Positions 30,940-42,072 of a stretch of 64,000 nucleotides of DNA are shown here, piece by piece; the first letter of the stretch is position 1; every line of letters begins with the position of its first letter. Location: contig JASPKZ010009913.1 in assembly GCA_030220185.1 (NCBI GenBank), positions 31,275 through 95,274 on the forward strand, read 5' to 3'. Source of the stretch: Diploptera punctata (taxonomy: Eukaryota > Arthropoda > Insecta > Blattodea > Blaberidae). Below the pieces are notes generated by a model. The model was given only the letters and a program-made list of their open reading frames with translations. It was not told where the DNA came from and searched no databases. The translations under genes were made by a program, and so were the position numbers.

Positions 30940-31440
30940 CTAATGTATTCACGTAGACTTTCACGGCCGAAGTTGCTACGATGATCTTGATGAAGATTTT
31001 CGGGCTGTATGCCGTGGTCGTGAGGCTTGTAATTCCCCGACGTTTCGCCCTTGAGGATGCCAAACGCAGTCTCTGGCGAAATGTCGGGGAACTACAAGCC
31101 TCACGACCACGGCCTACATCCCGAAAATCTTCAGTCTCAAGACAACCCTTGAGGATGCCAGACGCAGTCTCTGGCAAAACGTCGGGGAACTATAAGCCTC
31201 ACGACCACGGCCTACAGCCCGAAAATCTTCAGTCTCAAGACAACCCTTGAGGATGCCAGACGCAGTCTCTGGCGAAACGTCAGGGAACTACAAGCCTCAC
31301 GACCACGGCCTACAGCCCGAAAATCTTCAGTCTCAAGACAACCCTTGAGGATGCCAGACGCAGTCTCTGGCGAAATGTCGGGGAACTATAAGCCTCACGA
31401 CCACGGCCTACAGCCTGAAAATCTTAATCAAGATCATAAT
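30940..31440 (+). mobile_element. PLE terminal-repeat array with inverted end
   Basis: Four direct units with an exact 98-bp period (gaggatgcca at 31151, 31249 and 31347; variant at 31053) are preceded by an inverted unit at about 30992-31048. The left edge, ttcacggccgaagttgc, is the reverse complement of the end of the PLE at 43450-43491. Tandem and inverted terminal repeats are typical of Penelope-like elements. No reverse transcriptase is attached here. Confidence 0.78.
31048..31089 (+). ncRNA. Hammerhead-like motif in PLE repeat
   Basis: CCC, TTGAGGA, stem II (GCCAAA / TCTGGC here, GCCAGA / TCTGGC in other units), GAAA, TGTC, GGGG. Stem I is CCC/GGG. The conserved first core base is U instead of C in every unit, so activity is doubtful. 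Other units at 31146, 31244 and 31342 repeat the plan; the second has AAAA for GAAA. Confidence 0.5.
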
Positions 31441-31625
31441 ATATTGGTCTGTTTACAAACCTGAAATAGTTATTTGTGTAACTAGTAGTGCAAGTGACAG
31501 TTTCGCGGACGAGTGAGAACACGCCGAGGCAGGAATTTCGAGACGAGGACGCGAAGCACTTCCACTATTAGTCACATTCATTAGTTTTTTTGGTTGACCT
31601 GTATGGAAAATTAATGCAAAAAAAT
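31441..31625. other. Unclassified spacer
   Basis: A G+C-richer stretch around 31500-31570; no feature recognised. Confidence 0.35.
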
Positions 31626-31637
31626 AACTTTTAATAT

Positions 31638-31944
31638 TAGTTAAGTAATCCCACTACAGGCCTCAGGAGGCTCTTGGGGTAGTGGGAGGTTAAATATCCC
31701 ACTTTTTCTGGACAATCGGCACTTGATATCAGCCGGGTTGTGAGCCCTGCGTGACGGCCGCCCTTTACCCCCAGAACAAGCGTCTGGTACTCATTTATGT
31801 TAGAGGCTGAGTCGACCCCAGGGCCATAGTGCCGCCAGAAGGTTTGGGTCAGTTTTAAAAATCCTGACCCCACCGGGACTTGAACCCGCGACCTTCCGGA
31901 TTGTAGCGCAGTGCCTTAACCACTACGCTACGGCGTGCCCCACG
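31638..31944 (-). mobile_element. SINE-A, full length
   Basis: Complete minus-strand copy. The direct repeat tttaatat at 31630-31637 and 31945-31952 is the likely TSD. Confidence 0.88.
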
Positions 31945-31994
31945 TTTAATATGAAAATAGTAATTTATCGAGTTTATTTTGTATTGTTCATGGC

Positions 31995-32690
31995 CCACTA
32001 TACTAGAGTAGTTCGTACAGTAAAATATCTTTATTCGAGGGGGATATGTTCCGCAAATATGCAGCGAATATGGAATAATAATTTGTATGGGTATATAGGG
32101 GAAACGTTCCAAGGTTCCAAAATAAAATAAAAAGTATCAAAATAAAATCAATTAATGAGAGATTTTGAACAACTGCTTTTAGTTATTACTGTCAGGATTG
32201 GGCAAGGGCTTAAAGAAGTTAGTGATATTTTTCCTGTTTTGCCGCTTTTAAAAGGCATTTCCAATCAGATTGATATTCAGCTGTGATTCAGCGATAAAAT
32301 TCCTTATTTTGTCTTCGGATTTCTCGATGAATCGTACGGCTGAATCATTAACATTGAAACGGCGTGACATATACTGCAGCCACAGATTCTCCGGCCTTGA
32401 CGTTTTCACGACAGTGTTGCCGATATGGATATTCAGTGGGAGTGGTCGCTGTATTATGCTGTTAGCAGACATACAGCTGACAACATCTCAGCAATTTCAA
32501 ACCTTACTAGCGCGCTATAGCTGCATCAAGAGCAGTGATTGGTTGTGACAGACATTTACTCTCACTACAACCATTTCCTCATTGACAGTAGAGGACGAAT
32601 TCTCCCTTTACTCCCCGTATAATCTAAACTTCAGAGCCGGAGATATGGCGGCTGGGGTATAGTGATATAGACGCAAAATGACTCGCCAAC
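31995..32690 (-). mobile_element. Possible pogo/Tigger-like remnant
   Basis: cagtaaaatatctttattcg followed by gggggatatgttccgc resembles Tigger-type ends. A 74-residue minus-strand frame (32248-32472) reads ENLWLQYMSRRFNVNDSAV with no domain I can name. A right end was not found. Class uncertain. Confidence 0.3.
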
Positions 32691-32879
32691 GCATAAACGG
32701 TCAAGTATTTATATTTTTACTTTAAGCGACAACACTACTTTTTTTTTCCGCTTCGGAACTAATTTTCTTTCCTTCTACTCGACATTATAAACTTTCAACA
32801 AAGCAGAAGGGACTAGTGTTATTCAATCAAAATTTTTGTAACGAATGAGAAGCTGAAACAATAAAACACCGATCGTAGC

Positions 32880-33060
32880 GATGACGGCATTTATCAACGG
32901 ACATAGCGGCACGTGAAATACGAGGCGATGGCTTTTAACAACGAACTTTAGGCTTAGTGACAATAAGCTTTGTTTTACTTTGATATTATTGTCCATTTGG
33001 TTTCAATCACTTTTTGTAAAAGCCACCTTGGCACGTGCCTGCAGTAAAAAAAAAGTTGCC
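32880..33060 (-). repeat. Rep-W fragment
   Basis: Inverted match to 17130-17310, including ccaccttggcacgtgcctgc. Confidence 0.6.
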
Positions 33061-33074
33061 GATGGTTAATAAAG

Positions 33075-33425
33075 GATACTCCATCCATAGTAATTCTGCC
33101 CGAGGGCAGGCCTTTCACTGCAATCATAGCATTTTCATGCCATGCATTGCAGCTTTACTAGGGAATTGTAGGTGTGGTAGCTTCCCGTTGCTTTCCACAC
33201 CGGGGAAGGATGATGATGATAAAGATAAAGATGATGATGATCATGATGATGGACATATGATTTCGGGGACCGTTCGGGCCTTAAAGTTTTCCTGACATTT
33301 GTCTTACAGGTAAGGAAAAACCCCGATAGAAACCTCACCCAGAAAAACTGCCCCGACCGGGGATCGAACCCGGGCCCGCTGCATGACAAGGCAGCACGCT
33401 ACCTCGAGACCACAGCAGTGGACAA
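33075..33425 (-). mobile_element. SINE-B, full length
   Basis: 3' end ctccatccatagtaattctg on the left, head at 33425. The ATC-rich middle is expanded here (about 60 bases). Confidence 0.88.
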
Positions 33426-33436
33426 AGGATACTAAT

Positions 33437-34083
33437 CATAAGTAATATCTAGAGAATTTGGAAATCAATAGTGGCATTTGTTAGGACTATTTAACGAATA
33501 AAATTAAGCTGTTTACTCACAAATCATTATTTAACTATAGTTATTTTAAAATATTTATATATTTAATGTAAACGGCGATGTTTGAAAACAAATGAGAAAC
33601 GATAGGTACGCTTCATCTGCTTCTTTTGTTTATCACTGCAACCAGATCATACAATTTATTGCCAAAGGAACGCAATATTGTAAGAATGCTCTCTAGTGGA
33701 GAAAAAATGAAACACATCAAACTGTATATTAAATCATTTCTGATGTCGTATGATTAAGAAAGTGCAAACAGTGGTTTCTTTTTTTGGTGGTATAATAAAT
33801 TGCTACAAATGTTTTTATATTAACTCCTCCAAGCGCTATGTGTTGACATCTATGCACTATATATACAATCTGGTAGCCGTATTTCTTATAGGCTCAGTCA
33901 CTGCAAAATAATGGTCAGATCTGTTCAGAATATTAAAAAGGAGGAGCTTTCTTTAATATGGTAAATATAACACTGATAAATATTTCGTGAAACACGACTC
34001 TGATTGGTTGTGAAACAGAAATCATTGAAACGTGATTGGTCATTGACTCCCATTTGGGGCATGAGTTAAATAGTCATTCTAAT
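33437..34083 (+). mobile_element. Rep-Z, 5' hairpin truncated
   Basis: Begins inside the terminal hairpin module and is otherwise full, ending gagttaaatagtcat. Confidence 0.75.
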
Positions 34084-34180
34084 ATACCGACTGGATCCGC
34101 GAATAAAGACAGTTTTAGCCGCGAATACAGAAACTGTCGCAATTTTTTAACGCGAATTAGGAGCTTTTACTGTACTAGTA
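34084..34180 (-). repeat. Rep-U fragment
   Basis: Inverted match to 16290-16400, with gccgcgaatac and aataccgactgg-like blocks. Confidence 0.5.
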
Positions 34181-34270
34181 GAGTTGGCTGTGGTATTATT
34201 GCTTCGTGACGTCATTATTTCATAATGAGTTCTGTATCTAAGGCGATGTAGTTTCATAAAATATAGTTCC

Positions 34271-34441
34271 CAGTCTCAATTTTTAACCGGACATGGAAAA
34301 TTTCAGGCATATTTATATAAATTTAAAATATCAAATGCAACTTGTAAATGTGGAGAAGACATTCAAACAGTCAAACATGTTTTATTTAATTGTCCAATGT
34401 TGTGGTTTGAACATTACGAACATGAATCATATTTGAATTTT
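34271..34441 (+). pseudogene. LINE ORF2 C-terminal zinc-knuckle fragment
   Basis: Reads QFLTGHGKFQAYLYKFKI, then CKCGEDIQTVKHVLFNC. The LTGHG block followed by C-x-C-x8-H-x4-C is the hallmark end of R1/jockey/I-type ORF2 proteins. The fragment is short, open and truncated on both sides by Rep-U and Rep-Z. Confidence 0.75.
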
Positions 34442-34443
34442 AA

Positions 34444-35195
34444 TGACTATTTAACTAATGCCCCAAATGGGAGTCAATGGCCAATCACGTTTCAATGATT
34501 TCTGTTTTCACAACCAATCAGAGTCGTGTTTCACGAAATATTTATCAATGTTATAATTACCATATTAAAGAAGGCTCTTCCTTTTTAATATTCTGAGCAG
34601 GTCTGGCCATTATTTTGCAGTGATTAAGCTCATAAGAATACGGAAACCAGATTGTATATATAGGTCATTAGATGTCAACACATCCCGCATGCAGGAGTTA
34701 ATATACAAACATTTGTAGCAATTTATTATACCACCAAAAAAAGAAACCACTGTTTGCACTTTCTTAAATGTATTTTTTCCCAGGTAATAATCCATAAAAA
34801 TATAATTGTCATATTTACATCATACGACATCAGAAATGAATTAATATACAGTTTGATGTGTTTCATTTTTTCTCCACTAGAGAGCATTCTTACAATATTG
34901 CGTTCCTTTGGCAATAAATAGTATGATCTGGTTGTAGTGATAAACAAAAGAAGCAGATGAAGCGTACCTATAATTTCTCATTTGTTTTCAAACATCGCCG
35001 TTTACATTAAATATATAGGCCTAAATATTTTAAAATAACTATAGTTAAATAATGATTTGTGAGTAAACAGCTTAATTTTATTCGTTAAATAGTCCTAACA
35101 AACGCCACTCTTGATTTCCAAATTCTCTAGATAAATTCACTCCTCACTTCGTGAGTCGTGAATTTATCGATAATTTGGAAATCACTCGTGGCATT
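34444..35195 (-). mobile_element. Rep-Z, near full length
   Basis: Minus-strand copy with the full set of landmarks, ending in the terminal hairpin module near 35130-35195. Confidence 0.78.
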
Positions 35196-35411
35196 ACTTA
35201 TGAAAAAGATTATTCCAGTCCTCTTTATCATATTCTTCACGAAAAATGTTACAATTACTTCTTCATTTCTTTTCTAAATAGTATTTATTCACAACTATAA
35301 AATAATTGTACTCTATTCATCTTCGTTATAATATTTTACGTAATAATTGTATTTTGTTCTACTGTTTTATGTTTATTTACTTCATAATGTTACAGAATCA
35401 TAACCCTTATA
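35196..35411. other. Unclassified AT-rich spacer
   Basis: Nothing recognised. Confidence 0.4.
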
Positions 35412-35800
35412 TTGTATTGTATTGTAAGCCCATGGTTTCCCTTTACAGAGATTTAGGCACTCTCCCCCTACAGGGAAGAATTTGAACCATACTAATTTAG
35501 TTACACTTGTTTTTCGTACATATGTCATTTTTGAGTGGTCCGTGGTCAGCGTTCCGCCTCATACTGACATCTAGGAAACCAAGGTAGTACTAGGACGGGA
35601 AAATTCGGTAAATTTTGCTTAGAGGCCTTTTCATTCAGGCTTAAGGATTTTTTACGAGCCTGAAAATCTTCAGACTCGGGACCCACGGCATAAAGTCCCT
35701 CCCGGAGGACTTGCTCCTTGGATTTTTCCGTCCTAAAAAATCCATCGACCCCGGCCGGATTTGAACCCGCGACCCTCGGGACCAGAGGCAATATACCGTA
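35412..35800 (-). mobile_element. SINE-C, head slightly truncated
   Basis: Minus strand. Tail ttgtattgtattgtaagcc on the left; the head breaks off after ccagaggcaa. Confidence 0.82.
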
Positions 35801-36169
35801 AGGTAAAAAAAGGGTTTTCATATATTGGAAATAAATAAAAATGTATAGAAATTTAGAAAATGTTATTCATTTAGACATGTTTGAGTTCTGAATGTAATGT
35901 GATGTTTAATAAAGTAATTAATGTTGCGACGAACAGTAAATTTAAAATGTATAGAAATTTAGAAAATGTTATTCTTGTAGACATTTCAAGAAACGCCAAA
36001 GAATCTGAATTGCGTTAAATCCAAATTAAATCTAGGGATAGATACTTAAAGGAGTAGGCAATCTTTTTGGACTGAAAAAAAAATAACACCGAAACAGAAT
36101 CGGAAGGGGTGATGCTTGCATTTTTTAATCAGAAGGTATGTTTGTTTTATATGGGACCTGTTGCATAAT
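35801..36169. other. Unclassified spacer with a short direct repeat
   Basis: About 30 bases starting aaatgtatagaaatttag occur at 35847 and again near 35945. No gene seen. Confidence 0.45.
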
Positions 36170-36620
36170 TGTGACTATTTAACTCATGCCCCAAATGGGA
36201 GTCAATGACCAATCACGTTTCAATGATTTCTGTTTTACAACCAATCAGAATCGTGTTTCACCAAATATTTATCAGTGTTATGATTACCATATTAAAGAAA
36301 GCTCCTCCTTACAATATTGCGTTCCTTTGGCAATAAATAGTATGATCTGGTTGCAGTGATAAACAAATGAAGCAGTAGAAGCGTACCTATCGTTTCTCAT
36401 TTGTTTTCAAACATCGCCGTTTACGTTAAATATATAAATATTTTAAAATAACTATAGTTAAATAATGATTTGTGAGTAAACAGCTTAATTTTATTCGTTA
36501 AATAGTCCTAACAAATGCCACTCTTGATTTCCAAATTCTCTAGATAAATTCACTCCTCACTTCGTGAGTCGTGAATTTATCGATAATTTGGAAATCACTC
36601 GTGGCATTACTTATGAAAAA
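36170..36620 (-). mobile_element. Rep-Z internal-deletion derivative 1
   Basis: Both Rep-Z ends are present but about 370 bases of the middle are missing, joined at about 36308 (gctcctccttacaatattgc). The same junction occurs at 39150. Confidence 0.8.
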
Positions 36621-36905
36621 TTATACGTATACTCAGTATGCATTTATTTCTTTACAGTCCAAAATTATTAAATCGTCTTCGCTTTGATCTTCCTTCACTA
36701 TGATTAAGTCATGCATGAAGGTGAATGAAGGCATTGAATGTTCTTAACTGAGTGATTAATTTTAATAATACGAATTAATGTCAGGTTCTGCAATTTTTTT
36801 ATTTTAACGTTATTTATGTAAAAGTGTTGATGTTGTGTAATAAACAATATTGCAAGCTTTTTTCCCCTCTCTTTTCGCCTATACTGTTTTCCTTGTTGTT
36901 AACTT
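36621..36905. other. Unclassified spacer
   Basis: AT-rich, nothing recognised. Confidence 0.4.
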
Positions 36906-36909
36906 TCTA

Positions 36910-37047
36910 TTATTCTCACATAGACACAAGGACAAGACACCCAGACCCAAGGTGGAGATTAAAAATCCCCTACCCTGCCGGGAATCGAACCCGGGTCGCC
37001 GGAGTGGAAGGTAGGGACTCTACCGACTACGCCACGGCGACGGACTA
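36910..37047 (-). mobile_element. SINE-G, head plus short body
   Basis: Minus strand has a perfect A box (tggcgtagtcgg) and B box (gggttcgattccc) in a tRNA-like head. A short body carries gggtctgggtgtcttgtcc. It is the only copy in the window. Confidence 0.65.
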
Positions 37048-37064
37048 AAGTTTTTATGCTCTTT

Positions 37065-37405
37065 TGAAATCCATCCAACCATTGTAATTCTGCCCGAAGG
37101 CAGGTACTTCACTGCAATCATAAAATTTGCATGCTATGCTTGCAGCTTTACTAGGGAATTGTAGGTGTGGTAGCTTCCCGTTGCTTTCCACACCGGTGAA
37201 GGATGATGATGATGATGATGATGATGGCCATAGGATTTCGGGGACCGTTTGGGCCTTATAGTTTTTCCTGACATTTGTCTTACAGGTGAGGAAAAAACCC
37301 CGATAAAAACCTTACCCAGAAAAAAACTGCCCCCACCGGGGATCGAATCCGGGCCCGCTGCATGACAAGGCAGCACGCTACCTCGAGACCACAGCGGTGG
37401 ACAGC
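37065..37405 (-). mobile_element. SINE-B, full length
   Basis: Minus strand; tail catccaaccattgtaattc, expanded ATG run, complete head to gcggtggac. Confidence 0.88.
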
Positions 37406-38504
37406 TAAAATAACTATTGATTGTATCGCTATGACAACTTTGCGATATGCGCATCGAGGTTTTTAATTTTCGAGATTCTGTAAAACACTTCACAAACGTG
37501 CGTTGTACATTATTTTTTGCGCGATATTGCTTTCAAAATAATAAATAATAATAAAATAACATCTTTGTTGGAAATATTTGCGTTCATTATAAACGACTGA
37601 CGTCATTGCGGGCAATGTTTATTATTTGAGACTACAGCAGGCCGTGACACCAATCAGTAACAAAATGGCGGCAAGTGCGTATTTATTGTTTTATATTGTT
37701 TCAAATAATAAAGTTCAGTTCATTTAAAATGCAGTGATTTGTTTCGCGTAATGTATATTAACACTACCTTTTGGATATATTCTTGTATATACATTGTACG
37801 TAGTATACATAAAGGGCAGTGGTTTTACTTCAGCACGAGATTTGCAATATGTAATATTACAGTATAGTTATTTAGGTTGCCAACACCGAAATGTAGGAAG
37901 TTGAACTTTCAATCCATGATCGCCATTGCTGAATCACACTATCGCGCAAAAAGTACATATTTACTGAACGCATGCAGGAAAGTCCAATTTTCTAGGGCAA
38001 TAATTAAAAAAAAAAAACAGCTGTTTCCATGCAGGTCAACTAAAAAGTTACTAACCAACTAGGATGGAATCTGAATGGTTACATGGTCGCCTGTGATTTT
38101 GAGGTTAGCAAGTTCAAACAAACTTGAAAAACAGCAGAGCAAGATGATAAAAATGCAAGTGATTCTGTAATGATTTGAAAAGAGAAACAACATTTACAAG
38201 AAATAGCGTAAGTAATCGAGTGTCTTTATGCACATGATTACATGACTCGACAGAAGGAAGTATTTAAAAAAATGAATACGGTAACTAATTAATAGCTATG
38301 GGGGAGAGAGCGTACAATTCTTCAAAATCGCAACGATACAGAGTTCAAGTTTTTTTTTAACCATTCAACAGGCTGTTGGCAAGGCCACAGTATGACCAAG
38401 CATGGCCCAATCGATAATTAACCATATGTTTCTTTTCGGCTTTGAATTTTATTTTATTGTATGCTAGTTTCCATCTACGTTCCAGTTATATTTTAAACAC
38501 ACTT
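37406..38504. other. Unclassified region, 1.1 kb
   Basis: No repeat partner in the window and no reading frame over 65 codons with a recognised motif. Possibly unique genomic sequence. Confidence 0.45.
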
Positions 38505-38845
38505 GCATAAGATATTACTTCGCCTACTCCGTGTATTGGGGGAACCGTGGTACTACTTTCAACCGCCATGTTACTGAATTGTGTGCAGAACTGTCATCGA
38601 TAGAAACATTCTTTTTAGGCAACGGCGTATTTTACGGGAAATAAGACTGAATACAAGATGAGATGGTACCAATAATTAGTAACTTCCACCATTTATCATT
38701 TATTTATAACAAATAATTATATTAATTAAATAAAAATAAAACGTAGTTTTATTTGATTTTCATATTTCATAAATAATTATATATCGGCCTACTTAATTAG
38801 ACGTTTAAGTTTTTACATTATTTCAATAGATAATCTTTATTTATC
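38505..38845 (+). repeat. Rep-Y left part
   Basis: cgtgtattgggggaaccgtgg and the block around ccaataattagtaac match 330-830. Confidence 0.65.
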
Positions 38846-38846
38846 A

Positions 38847-39290
38847 TAAGTAATGCCACGAGTGATTTCCAAATTATCGATAAATTCACGACTCACGAAG
38901 TGAGGAGTGAATTTATCTAGAGAATTTGGAAATCAAGAGTGGCATTTGTTAGGACTATTTAACGAATAAAATTAAGCTGTTTACTCACAAATCATTATTT
39001 AACTATAGTTATTTTAAAATATTTATATATTTATTGTAAACGGCGATGTTTGAAAACAAATAAGAAACGATAGGTACGCTTCTACTGCTTCTTTTGTTTA
39101 TCACTGCAACCAGATCATACTATTTATTGCCAAAGGATCGCAATATTATAAGGAGGAGCTTTCTTTAATATGGTAATTATAACACTGATAAATATTTGGT
39201 GAAACACGACTCTGATTGGTTGTAAAACAGAAATCATTGAAACGTGATTGGTCATTGACTCCCATTTGGGGCATGAGTTAAATAGTCATA
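38847..39290 (+). mobile_element. Rep-Z internal-deletion derivative 2
   Basis: Same internal deletion as 36170-36620, in opposite orientation, joined at about 39150. It starts with the ~95-base terminal hairpin (arms around gactcacgaagtgagga). Confidence 0.8.
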
Positions 39291-40281
39291 AGTAATGCCA
39301 CGAGTGATTTCCAAATTATCGATAAACTCACGACTCACGAAGTGAGTTAGGACTATTTAACGAATAAAATTAAGCTGTTTACTCACAAATCATTGTTTAA
39401 CTATAGTTATTTTAAAATATTTATGTATTTAATGTAAACGGCGATGTTTGAAAACAAATCAGAAATGTGAGGTTATGTTCATTCACTGCAACTAGATGAT
39501 ATTTATTGCCAAATAAGATCGCAATATTGTATCGTCAATGGTTAATGTGGAATATTTTTCAACTAAACAGTTTGAAAATATTCATAAGTAATGCCACTTC
39601 GTGAGTCGTGAATTTATCGATAATTTGGAAATCAAGAGTGGCATTTGTTAGGACTATTTAACGAATAAAATTAAGCTGTGGAGAAATAATTAAACACATC
39701 AAACTATATATCATAATCAACATTACGGGTTATTCATTTTTTTAGTAAACAAGTCAGTAAAATCAAGGAATCTTTTTATTATTTGCTATATTCAATGTAT
39801 TTGTTGAGAGAAAAATAATGTTCTGTCCTGTTCAGAACATTAAAAAGGAGGAGCTTTCTTTATCACAAAAGCAGGAGCTGATAAAGAGCGAGGTGAAACA
39901 CAACTGTCATTGGTTGTAAAACAAAATTCATTGAAACGTGATTGCTCATTGACTAGCATTTGTGGCATCAGTTTAAATAGTCGGAACAATTTCATTTTAA
40001 GCAGAATTTATGCTCCATGGTGACTCACCTTACACCATATCGTTTCAATTTTAAATGGTGCATAATTTTTTCAACTAAACGTTTTTGGAAAATATTCATA
40101 AATAATGCCACTTCGTGAGTCGTGAATTTATCGATAATTTGGAAATCAAGAGTGGCATTTGTTAGGACTATTTAACGAATAAAATTAAGCTGTTTACTCA
40201 CAAATCATTATTTAAATATAGTTATTTTAAAATATTTATACATTTAATGTAAACGGCGATGTTTGAAAACAAATGAGAAAC
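39288..40281 (+). repeat. Head-to-tail Rep-Z fragments
   Basis: Pieces at 39288-39570, 39585-39990 and 40098-40281 each start in or near the terminal hairpin and are variously deleted. The last piece is cut by the PLE and resumes at 43492. Confidence 0.7.
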
Positions 40282-41497
40282 TCTACAGTTATATTAGACA
40301 CAGAAGAATATAATCGTAAAATCACCGAGTTACTGGATCCTGGGAACTACCGTAAGCTGTCAGACGACCCAACCAAAAGGATACTCCGTAAAACTAACAA
40401 CTTGATCAAAGCCTCCTCACTTCCAGACAACGTGAAGTAAGAACTTCAGAAGAACAAGGCCCTGCCACCCAGACTCTATGGACTACCTAAAATCCATAAA
40501 GACAATATACCTCTAAGACCGATCGTCAGCGTCATAGGATCACCAACTTATAACCTAGCGAGACATTTATCTACTCTACTAAAACCCCATACATCCAACA
40601 GTGATACATATGTCAAAGACTCGATGGACTTCTTAGATAAGCTAAAAGAGATAGCTCTGCAACCGGACGATCTAATGGTTAGTTTCGACGTGGTCTCTCT
40701 ATTCACTAAAGTTCCTATAAAGGAGACCCATTCACCTCATCGCTGACAAGTTTCCTCAAGATTTCACTAATCTTTTCGAACACTGCTTAACCACCAGCTA
40801 TTTCTTATTCAATAACGATTTCTATGAACAAATAGATGGAGTAGCTATGGGTAGTCCCCTGAGCCCAGTAGTTGCAAATTTCTTTATGGAAAACTTCGAA
40901 CAAAAATGTTTAGAGACTGTCCCTCTTAAACCCAGGACATGGCTTCGATATATAGACGACACCTTCGTAATTTGGAACCACGGGGAAGATAAGATAGAAG
41001 AATTTCTGGCGCACATCAACAACATAAACTCCAATATACAATCCACCGTAGAAAAAGATAACAGCATAGCCTTGCTGGACATCTCAATCAGAAGAGAAGA
41101 AGATAACATTTATCACATCATATATAGAAAACCTACGCATACGGACAGATATATTCATAAACCTCCAATCATCACCCCAAACAGAAAACTTGGTATCATC
41201 AAAACATTGACAAATCGCGCCAACAAACTTTGCCATCCTGAATTATTAAAGACTGAAATCAAACATCTCCGTACAGTACTCACAGCCAATGGATACACCA
41301 ACAAAGAAATCAACAGAGCAAACCATCCCAGACGATACAACAACAAGGAATCAGAAGAAAAAACGTCAACCAGGGCATTCTTACCTTTCATCAAGAATGT
41401 AACTGACCGAATTGGAAAACTGCTAAAGAAAGAAGACATAAAAACAGTATATAGGCCTACCAGGAAAATAAAAAAAAAACCTCCTCAGACCGATTAA
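40282..41497 (+). pseudogene. PLE reverse transcriptase domain
   Basis: Motifs in order: LPPRLYGLPKIHKDNIPLRP, SVIGSPTYNLARHL, the catalytic-Asp block LMVSFDVVSLFTKVPI, then AMGSPLSPVVANFFME and RYIDDTFVIW (YIDD active site), and the KPTHTDRYI thumb region. Breaks: TAA at 40438-40440, a frameshift near 40725-40735, and another in the A-run near 41468-41480. GSPLSP, RYIDD and the downstream GIY-YIG domain identify the Penelope class. The N-terminal part is missing. Confidence 0.88.
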
Positions 41498-41499
41498 GG

Positions 41500-41960
41500 A
41501 TCAACTTCATCCTCATCAATCAGCAGGCATATACAGGGTCCCGTGCAGTTGCGGCCAAGTGTATATAGGCACCACTAAACGCAGCATCACAACCAGACTT
41601 AAAGAACACGAAAGATACAGCCGTCTTAAACAAGTGGAAAAGTCGGCAGTAGCAGAACACTCTCTACTTGAAGGCCATACAATACAATACAACAACACAG
41701 ATATATTATCTAACTGCACACACTATGTTACCCGTCTGCAACGAGAGGCCATTGAAATATTCAAACATCAAAATAGTTACAATAGAAAAGAAGAATCGTT
41801 AAAAGTCAACAAAGCATGGATACCAGTCTTAACAAAAGCCAGATCCCTAGAGCAATTATTTCAGGTGTGGATTTGGTACCGACCTTACGAAGGTCTTGAC
41901 CCGATATCTTTATGTACTTGTAGAGAAGGTGGTGGCGGAGTTGTGTGTTATGCTGTGTAG
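41500..41960 (+). pseudogene. PLE GIY-YIG endonuclease domain
   Basis: GIY is encoded at 41526-41534 and YIG at 41562-41570, followed by TTKRSITTRLKEHERYSRL with the conserved Arg and a downstream EHSLLEGH. This is the endonuclease that Penelope-like elements use to nick target DNA. It lies in a different frame from the upstream reverse transcriptase because of the A-run shift. The stop is at 41958-41960. Confidence 0.85.
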
Positions 41961-42072
41961 AGTGCTCCTCTAAACAGTTGTCTTCTTCAGGTGAGCTTGT
42001 CAGTCTTAAAAAACGGCTTTTTCTTGTAGTATCTGGATCTTGCAGTCTAAGTTCTAGATGAGACTTGAGTAT

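Noticed and set aside
30940..31440. Regular direct repeats that look like a CRISPR array
   Set aside because: The full 98-bp period is repetitive with no unique spacers, it matches the end of a PLE at 43330-43491, and the genome is an insect.
41155..41439. 94-residue minus-strand ORF
   Set aside because: It is the antisense shadow of the PLE reverse transcriptase frame. The ORF at 40822-41109 is likewise a shadow.
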